Below, piece after piece: positions 58,872-64,000 of a stretch of DNA of 64,000 nt (position 1 is the first letter of the stretch; each line of letters starts with the position of its first letter). The notes beneath the pieces were generated by a model. It saw only the letters and a program-made list of their open reading frames with translations, ran no database searches and was not told the DNA's origin. A program made the translations under genes and the position numbers. Source of the DNA: Betaproteobacteria bacterium (GTDB lineage: Bacteria; Pseudomonadota; Gammaproteobacteria; Burkholderiales; Rhodocyclaceae); contig JADJBM010000034.1 of assembly GCA_016703785.1 (NCBI GenBank), forward strand, positions 124,001 to 188,000, in the 5' to 3' direction.

Positions 58872-59917
58872 TCTCGTGCCTTCATGTCACGCAGGGAGGA
58901 CGTCCATTCGTTGGCGAGGACGAGGCCGAGGGCCAGCAGCACCGGGCCGATGAAGATGCCGATGAAACCGAAGGCCAGTATGCCGCCGAAGACGCCCAGG
59001 GCAATGAGCAGGATGGGCAGGCTGGCGGTGCGGCTGATGAGGAGCGGCTTGACGAAGTTGTCGATGCTGCTGATGACGGCCACGCCCCAGATCACCATGA
59101 AGATCGCCCAGCCGGTCTGGCCCTGATCGTAGAGCCAGTAGGCGGCGCCGCCCCAGATGAGCGGCGGACCCACCGGGATCATGGAGAGGAAGAAAATCGC
59201 CGCCGCCAGCAGCAGGGCGCCTGGCACGCCGGCAATGACAAAGCCGATCAGTGCCACGAAGGCCTGCGCTGCCGCTGTGCCGACGATGCCTATCATGACC
59301 CCCATGACCGTGCCGCGGGACAGGGACAGCATGTGCACGCCCAGGTCGCCGGCCAGCTTGCGGCTGCCGTTGTTCAGGCGTTCGGCCAGGGCCGTGCCGT
59401 CGCGGTAGATGAAGAAGGAGATGAACAAGACCAGCACCAGTTGCAGCAGGCCTTCGCCGGTCAGGGTGACGATCTTCAGCAGCAGTTTGCGCGTCGGGTC
59501 GTAGAACTGTTTGAGTAGCTTCGTCAGCTCCTCCCGGCTTTCTGTCAGGCCTTGCCAATAGGCGGCCAGCTGATCGCCGACGAAGGGAATGCCGTTCAGC
59601 CATTCAGGCGGACCGAGAAGGGCGCGCTCGAACTGGGCGCGCAACTTGTCCACCAATGGTGGCACGGCATCGGCCAGGCCAGCGGCAAGCAGGACCGTCG
59701 GCAGCAGTACCACCAGCATCAGCAGCAACGCCATGAGGGAGGCGGCAAGTGCCGGGCGATTGCCCAGCCGCGCCAGCAGCCAGGCATGCAACGGCCAGGT
59801 GGTGACACAGATGATGGCGGCGAAGAGGATCGCGGCGACGAAGGGCTGCAGGATGAGGAAGCAGCCGAGCGCCAGCAGGGTGACCAGAACGATGCGAGCG
59901 AGTTGTTTGTTGTCCAT
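58868..59917 (-). CDS. AI-2E family transporter (YdiK/PerM-like)
   Basis: 349 residues with about eight helices in the AI-2E/PerM pattern (FISFFIYRDGTALAERL and WGVAVISSIDNFVKPLLISR). Members of the family export autoinducer-2, ions or other solutes; this member's substrate is unknown. ATG 59917 (MDNKQLARIVLVTLLAL) is preferred because the first helix begins there. Confidence 0.85.
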   Translation of the reverse strand: MDNKQLARIVLVTLLALGCFLILQPFVAAILFAAIICVTTWPLHAWLLARLGNRPALAASLMALLLMLVVLLPTVLLAAGLADAVPPLVDKLRAQFERALLGPPEWLNGIPFVGDQLAAYWQGLTESREELTKLLKQFYDPTRKLLLKIVTLTGEGLLQLVLVLFISFFIYRDGTALAERLNNGSRKLAGDLGVHMLSLSRGTVMGVMIGIVGTAAAQAFVALIGFVIAGVPGALLLAAAIFFLSMIPVGPPLIWGGAAYWLYDQGQTGWAIFMVIWGVAVISSIDNFVKPLLISRTASLPILLIALGVFGGILAFGFIGIFIGPVLLALGLVLANEWTSSLRDMKARE

Positions 59918-59964
59918 GCTGCGCGGATTGTACCCCGTCGTCCAGGCGCCGAATGCCAACCCGT

Positions 59965-60540
59965 CTAGGCTTTCGAGAGCGACTTCAGCGCCTGGCGGAT
60001 CCCATCCGAGACGGAAACGCCGTCAGGCAGGGCTTTCAATGCCGCCTGCGCCTCGCGCTCGTTGTAGCCGAGGGCCAGCAGGGCGTTGAGGATGTCGTTC
60101 GGCGTGGTTTGTACCGCCGCCGGTGCGACGGCGACGACCCCCTTCATCCTGTCGCGCAACTCCAGCAGCAGTCGCTCGGCCGTCTTCTTGCCGATGCCGG
60201 GAATCTTCGTCAACCGGCCGGGCTCCTGCGCCGCCACCGCCTGGGCGAGTTCGGCCACCGAGAGCCCGGACAGCAGGGCCAGTGCGGTGCGTGCGCCGAT
60301 GCCGGCGACCTTCAGGAGCTGGCGGAAGGCGGTGCGTTCTGCTTCGGTGGCGAAGCCGAACAGCTGATGGGCGTCCTCGCGCACCGCCAAGTGGGTGTGC
60401 AGCGTCGTCTTCTCTCCCGTGGCAGGCAGGTGATAGAAGGTGCTCATGGGCACGTCGATTTCGTAGCCGACGCCCGCCACGTCGAGCGTGATCTGCGGCG
60501 GGTTCTTTTCGACGAGGATGCCGGTAAGGCGGCCGATCAT
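59965..60540 (-). CDS. ruvA: Holliday junction DNA helicase subunit RuvA
   Basis: 191 residues starting MIGRLTGILVEKNPPQITLDVAGVGYEI, with HhH motifs (LLKVAGIGARTALALL and LTKIPGIGKKTAERLL) and the C-terminal domain that binds RuvB. It shares a reading frame with ruvC with no stop in between. A -10-like TACAAT on the minus strand about 29 bases before this ATG suggests ruvA can be expressed on its own. Confidence 0.95.
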   Translation of the reverse strand: MIGRLTGILVEKNPPQITLDVAGVGYEIDVPMSTFYHLPATGEKTTLHTHLAVREDAHQLFGFATEAERTAFRQLLKVAGIGARTALALLSGLSVAELAQAVAAQEPGRLTKIPGIGKKTAERLLLELRDRMKGVVAVAPAAVQTTPNDILNALLALGYNEREAQAALKALPDGVSVSDGIRQALKSLSKA

Positions 60541-61197
60541 GGTCGTGTTCCGAAGATGGGTGGGCAATTGTAGCGGAGGAAAAAAGCGGGGGGGCGTGGG
60601 AAATCTGCGGGAGGGGGGATGTCCTGCAGGCGATTGAACCGGGGCGGGCAGCCGCCCCCGGCGCAGCGTCATGCCGGTGGTGGACAGGCCGCCCAGCCCC
60701 TGGCCGCCATGGGCGTGGCAGATGGCGCAGGCCAGTGCGTCGGCGGCATCCGGGCTGGGGTCGCCCGGCAAGGCGAGCAGACGGCGCACCATGTGCTGCA
60801 CCTGCTCTTTCGCCGCATGGCCGTTGCCGACCACGGACTGCTTGACCTGCAGGGCGGTGTACTCGGCAATCGGCAGGTCGGCATCCACCGCCGCGCAGAT
60901 GGCCGCGCCGCGCGCCTGGCCGAGCAGCAGGGTGGATTGCGGGTTGACGTTGACGAAGACGATTTCCACGGCGACCTGCTGCGGCTTGTGCACGGCGATC
61001 ACCTCGCGCAGGCCGTCGAGGATGGTCTTCAGGCGCAGTGGCAGCGCGCCCTCCTGCGGAGTCTTGACGCAACCGCTGGTGAGGTAGCCGAGTTTCGCCC
61101 CGGTTTTCTCGATGATGCCGAAGCCGGTGATGCGCAGGCCGGGATCGATGCCGAGGATGCGGATCGGCGTGGCTGGGGCGGACCGCTCGCCGCTCAC
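60541..61197 (-). CDS. ruvC: Holliday junction resolvase RuvC, no stop before ruvA
   Basis: RuvC from MSGERSAPATPIRILGIDPGLRITGFG (catalytic Asp in GIDPG) through the later acidic residues (VAVEIVFVN, SPDAADALACAICHAHGG) to TTGMTLRRGRL at about residue 180. Usual RuvC length is 165-185 residues. Instead of stopping, the frame continues through about 35 low-complexity Pro-rich residues straight into ruvA (410 aa in total). The spacer has runs of G (e.g. seven near 60589), so a one-base error hiding the natural stop is the simplest reading. Coordinates end where ruvA starts. Confidence 0.85.
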
Positions 61198-61199
61198 GG

Positions 61200-61928
61200 C
61201 TAGCTTTCGTTCATGACAGCGGTCGTGTAGACCTCCTGCACGTCATCGAGCGCGTCGATGGCGTCTAGCAGCTTCTGCATCTTCGCGGCATCCTCGCCGG
61301 CAAGCTCGCTGTCGTTGAGCGACTTGAAGGTGATGTCCGCGACTTCCGCCTTGAGGCCGGCGGCTTCCAGACCGGCCTTGACGGCATGGAAGTCCTGCGG
61401 CGCGCAGATGACCTCGATGCTGCCGTCCTCGTTGGACTGCACGTCCTCGGCGCCGGCTTCCAGCGCCGCTTCCATGGCCTTGTCCTCGCTGGTGCCGGGG
61501 GCGAAGATGAACTGGCCGCAATGCTTGAACTGGAAGGCGACCGAGCCTTCCGCACCGAGGTTGCCGCCGTTCTTGGCGAAGGCGTGGCGCACCTCCGCCA
61601 CGGTGCGCGTCTTGTTGTCGGTGAGGCAGTCGACCATCACCGCCGCGCCGCCGATGCCGTAGCCCTCGTAGCGGATTTCCTCGTAGCTGGCGCCGTCCAG
61701 CTCGCCGGCGCCGCGCTTGATGGCGCGCTCGACCGTGTCCTTCGGCATGTTGTTGTCGAAAGCCTTGTCCATCGCCAGGCGCAGGCGCGGGTTGCTTCCG
61801 GCGTCGCTGCCGCCCATTCTGGCGGCAACGGTGATTTCCTTGATAAGTTTGGTGAAGACCTTGCCGCGCTTGGCGTCCTGGCGCCCCTTGCGGTGCTGGA
61901 TATTGGCCCATTTTGAATGGCCGGCCAT
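61200..61928 (-). CDS. yebC: YebC/PmpR family protein (translation factor/regulator)
   Basis: 242 residues starting MAGHSKWANIQHRKGRQDAKRGKVFTKL, the universal opening of the family, with GYGIGGAAVMVDCLTDNKTRT in the middle. YebC was first described as a transcriptional regulator; some members help ribosomes at polyproline stretches. It lies just before ruvC, as in many proteobacteria. Confidence 0.95.
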   Translation of the reverse strand: MAGHSKWANIQHRKGRQDAKRGKVFTKLIKEITVAARMGGSDAGSNPRLRLAMDKAFDNNMPKDTVERAIKRGAGELDGASYEEIRYEGYGIGGAAVMVDCLTDNKTRTVAEVRHAFAKNGGNLGAEGSVAFQFKHCGQFIFAPGTSEDKAMEAALEAGAEDVQSNEDGSIEVICAPQDFHAVKAGLEAAGLKAEVADITFKSLNDSELAGEDAAKMQKLLDAIDALDDVQEVYTTAVMNES

Positions 61929-61980
61929 GTCGAACCTCTCCCTTGAACTGCGCTGATAAAATGCGATTTTACACTCAGGG

Positions 61981-62062
61981 AGGGCCCCCGGGGGAACCCC
62001 CCCCCCCCCCCCCCCCCCCCGGCCCCCGGGGGGGGGGGGGGGGGGCGCCGGGGGGCCCCGGG
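61981..62062. other. Poly-C / poly-G low-complexity block between yebC and the HerA-like gene
   Basis: A run of 24 C (61997-62020), GG, five C, then 18 G (62028-62045) and further G/C-only sequence. It sits in the divergent promoter region, where such runs are implausible as functional sequence. The 3' arm of hairpin repeat family A follows immediately, so the block probably replaces the 5' arm and loop of a repeat that was misread because of its strong structure. Confidence 0.6.
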
Positions 62063-62063
62063 C

Positions 62064-62073
62064 GGGCGCTGAG
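62064..62073 (+). repeat. 3' arm of hairpin repeat (copy D) abutting an ATG
   Basis: GGGCGCTGAG here is identical to the 3' arm of copy A (4571-4580) and, as there, is followed at once by ATG. The complementary 5' arm is not found upstream, where the poly-C/poly-G block lies. Confidence 0.6.
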
Positions 62074-63585
62074 ATGGCCCAGCCGCTCATCATCGCGAAA
62101 TCCGGCGAACTCGAACTGGCGTTGCTGCCGGCGCTGGCCAACCGCCACGGCCTCATCACCGGCGCCACCGGCACCGGCAAGACCGTCACCCTGCAGGTGC
62201 TGGCCGAGCGGCTCTCCGCCATCGGCGTGCCGGTGTTCATGGCCGACGTCAAGGGCGACCTGTCCGGCCTTGGCGCCGCAGGCGGCATCACGCCGAAGCT
62301 GAAGGCGCGGCTGGAGGCCCACGGCATCGCCGAGCCTGTGCCGGCCGCCTTCCCGGCCGTGTTCTGGGACGTTTTTGGTGAAGCCGGCCATCCGGTGCGC
62401 GCCACCGTCTCCGACATGGGCCCGCTGCTGCTCGGGCGCCTGCTCAACCTCAACGACACCCAGGCCGGCGTGCTGCAGATCATCTTCCGCATCGCCGACG
62501 ACAACGGCCTGCTGCTGCTGGACCTGAAGGACCTGCGTGCCATGGTGCAGCACGTCGGCGAGAACGCGAAGACGTTCACCACCGAGTACGGCAATGTCTC
62601 GGCGGCTTCCGTCGGCGCCATCCAGCGCGCCCTGCTGCAGATCGAGGAGCAGGGCGGCAACAGCTTTTTCGGCGAGCCGATGCTCGACATCGCCGACCTG
62701 ATGCAGACCGATGACAAGGGGCGCGGAGTCGTCAATATTCTGGCGGCGGACAAATTGCTCAACGCGCCGCGCCTGTACTCGACCTTCCTGCTGTGGCTGC
62801 TGGCGGAACTGTTCGAGCAATTGCCCGAAGCGGGCGACCTGGACAAGCCGAAGCTGGTGTTCTTCTTCGACGAGGCGCACCTCCTTTTCAACGAGGCGCC
62901 GCCGGCACTGCTGCAGAAGATCGAACAGGTAGTGCGCCTGATCCGCTCCAAGGGCGTCGGCGTCTACTTCGTCACGCAGAACCCGCTCGACGTGCCGGAG
63001 ACGGTGCTCGGCCAGCTCGGCAACCGCGTGCAGCACGCCCTGCGCGCCTTCACGCCGCGCGACCAGAAGGCGGTGAAGACGGCGGCGCAGACGCTGCGGC
63101 AGAACCCGAAGCTCGACACCGAGACGGCCATCACCGAACTGGCCGTGGGGGAGGCGCTGGTGTCCTGCCTCGACGAGAAGGGGCGGCCGAGCGTCGTCGA
63201 GCGCGCCTTCATCCTGCCGCCGGCCTCGCGCATCGGGCCGCTCGTGCCCGGGGAACGCACGACTGCGATCAAGGGCTCGCTGCTCTACGGCCACTACGAG
63301 AAGGCCGAGGACCGCGAATCCGCCTACGAGAAGCTCAAGGCGCGCACCGCGCTGGCGGCCGAGGCGCAACCCGCGCCGGCACCCCAAACGCCACAGGCGC
63401 CACAGCAGCAAAGTGGCGGCGGCATTCTCGGCACGCTGGGCGATCTATTCGGCGGCGGTGGGCGCCGCCAGTCGGCGGGCGAGGCGGCGGTGAAGAGCGC
63501 CGCCCGCGCCATCGGTTCCGAACTTGGCCGCCAGGTGCTGCGCGGCGTGCTTGGCTCCATCCTCGGCGGCGGCAAGCGCCGCTAG
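62074..63585 (+). CDS. HerA-like ATPase, DUF853 (YjgR) family
   Basis: 503 residues: Walker A ITGATGTGKTVT (residues 28-39), Walker B KLVFFFDEAHLLF, and a Gly-rich C-terminus (GGGILGTLGDLFGGGGRRQ). It belongs to the HerA/FtsK superfamily group DUF853 (YjgR), whose function is unknown; members may act as NTP-driven motors. The ATG directly follows a repeat arm with no Shine-Dalgarno sequence. A CTGACTTT octamer lies 28 bases past the stop. Confidence 0.88.
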   Translation: MAQPLIIAKSGELELALLPALANRHGLITGATGTGKTVTLQVLAERLSAIGVPVFMADVKGDLSGLGAAGGITPKLKARLEAHGIAEPVPAAFPAVFWDVFGEAGHPVRATVSDMGPLLLGRLLNLNDTQAGVLQIIFRIADDNGLLLLDLKDLRAMVQHVGENAKTFTTEYGNVSAASVGAIQRALLQIEEQGGNSFFGEPMLDIADLMQTDDKGRGVVNILAADKLLNAPRLYSTFLLWLLAELFEQLPEAGDLDKPKLVFFFDEAHLLFNEAPPALLQKIEQVVRLIRSKGVGVYFVTQNPLDVPETVLGQLGNRVQHALRAFTPRDQKAVKTAAQTLRQNPKLDTETAITELAVGEALVSCLDEKGRPSVVERAFILPPASRIGPLVPGERTTAIKGSLLYGHYEKAEDRESAYEKLKARTALAAEAQPAPAPQTPQAPQQQSGGGILGTLGDLFGGGGRRQSAGEAAVKSAARAIGSELGRQVLRGVLGSILGGGKRR

Positions 63586-63628
63586 GCAGCCCGCCTCGCC
63601 GTATTGTGGGGGCTGACTTTCGGGGAAA

Positions 63629-64000
63629 CTACAACCCCAGCCGCTGCCAGATCGTCGATGTCAGCCCGGCCTGGTTGAGGGTGTAGAAATGCAGGCCCGG
63701 CGCGCCGTTGGCGAGCAGGCGCTCGCACAGGGCGGTGACGACATCGAGGCCGAAGGAGCGCACCGATGCCGAGTCGTCGCCGAAGCCCTCGAACTTCTTG
63801 CGCATCCAGCGCGGGATCTCCGTGCCGCAGGCATCCGAGAAGCGGGCGATCTTGCTGAAGTTGGCGATGGGCATGATGCCTGGCACGATCGGCAGCGTGA
63901 TGCCCAGCGCCTGCGCCTGGTCGACGAACTGCTCGTAGGCATCGGCGTTGTAGAAATACTGCGTGATGGCCGAGTTCGCACCCGCATCCACCTTGCGCTT
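63629..64000 (-). CDS. metF: 5,10-methylenetetrahydrofolate reductase, C-terminal part (5' end outside window)
   Basis: About 123 residues up to the window edge; the frame continues beyond base 64000. AITQYFYNADAYEQFVDQAQALGITLPIVPGIMPIANFSKIARFSDACGTEIPRWM and GAPGLHFYTLNQA are characteristic of MetF. It reduces methylene-THF to methyl-THF for methionine synthesis. Confidence 0.95.
   Translation of the reverse strand, partial: KRKVDAGANSAITQYFYNADAYEQFVDQAQALGITLPIVPGIMPIANFSKIARFSDACGTEIPRWMRKKFEGFGDDSASVRSFGLDVVTALCERLLANGAPGLHFYTLNQAGLTSTIWQRLGL

Noticed and set aside
61997..62045. G-quadruplex or phase-variable homopolymer tract
   Set aside because: Possible in principle, but the adjacency to a repeat arm and the indel-like breaks elsewhere in the window make a sequencing artefact more likely.
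1..64000. CRISPR arrays, insertion sequences, prophage or integron ends
   Set aside because: No regularly spaced repeats, transposase or integrase genes, or target-site duplications were seen.

Overview
The window is high-GC, gene-dense DNA from a denitrifying betaproteobacterium, probably of the Rhodocyclales or a nearby group. This placement is inferred from gene content and order: gmk-rpoZ-spoT, a DUF3460 protein, the ruvC-ruvA-ruvB-ybgC-tolQRAB-pal-cpoB-queE/queC block, a clade II nos cluster and nap genes of the NapGH type. No 16S gene is present. About half of the window encodes anaerobic respiration and the c-type cytochrome machinery that supports it.

Layout. 1-3617: the end of a probable cytochrome c gene, a di-heme cytochrome c peroxidase (MauG/CcpA family) and a quinol nitric oxide reductase with two +1 frameshifts. 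3669-9212: gmk, rpoZ, spoT, a DUF3460 protein, an exonuclease/GIY-YIG fusion and an RluF-like pseudouridine synthase. 9209-11780 (minus): modABC molybdate uptake, next to the molybdenum enzyme NapA. 12001-17165: napDAGHB. 17262-29290 (minus): nosZ, a monoheme cytochrome, a di-heme cytochrome, nosBDGHFLY, a TlpA-like thioredoxin, a MenA/UbiA-type prenyltransferase and a DUF1330 protein. 29536-31957: a FixH-like protein, another di-heme cytochrome c, napF and a tetraheme NapC/NirT protein. 32116-38814 (minus): ccmABCDEFGHI. 38873-41504 (minus): ubiT, ubiV and ubiU for O2-independent ubiquinone synthesis. 41690-48219 (minus): prpE and a 2-oxoacid:ferredoxin oxidoreductase. 48326-52744: HPP-CBS protein, tRNA-Lys, YeeE/YedE transporter, queC, MoaD-like protein, queE. 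52815-61928 (minus): cpoB, pal, tolBARQ, ybgC, ruvB, AI-2E protein, ruvA, ruvC, yebC. 62074-64000: a HerA-like ATPase and the 3' part of metF.

How it fits together. Nitrate is reduced by NapAB with electrons from quinol through NapGH or the separately encoded NapC-like protein. NO would be reduced by the quinol enzyme if its reading frame is intact in the organism, and N2O by Sec-exported NosZ fed through NosGH and the c-type cytochromes. Ccm matures the cytochromes, Mod supplies molybdate, and UbiUVT supplies quinone without O2. Seven FNR/DNR-type palindromes precede these units, most with a -10-like hexamer at class II spacing.

Three sequence-level patterns are not explained by ordinary genes: a hairpin repeat family with paired stem changes that directly abuts start codons; an over-represented octamer, CTGACTTT (at least 11 exact copies); and an FNR-type promoter that would give a leaderless mRNA for a MoaD-like protein without the C-terminal Gly-Gly. 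Two frameshifts, a missing ruvC stop and a poly-C/poly-G block may be sequencing or assembly errors.
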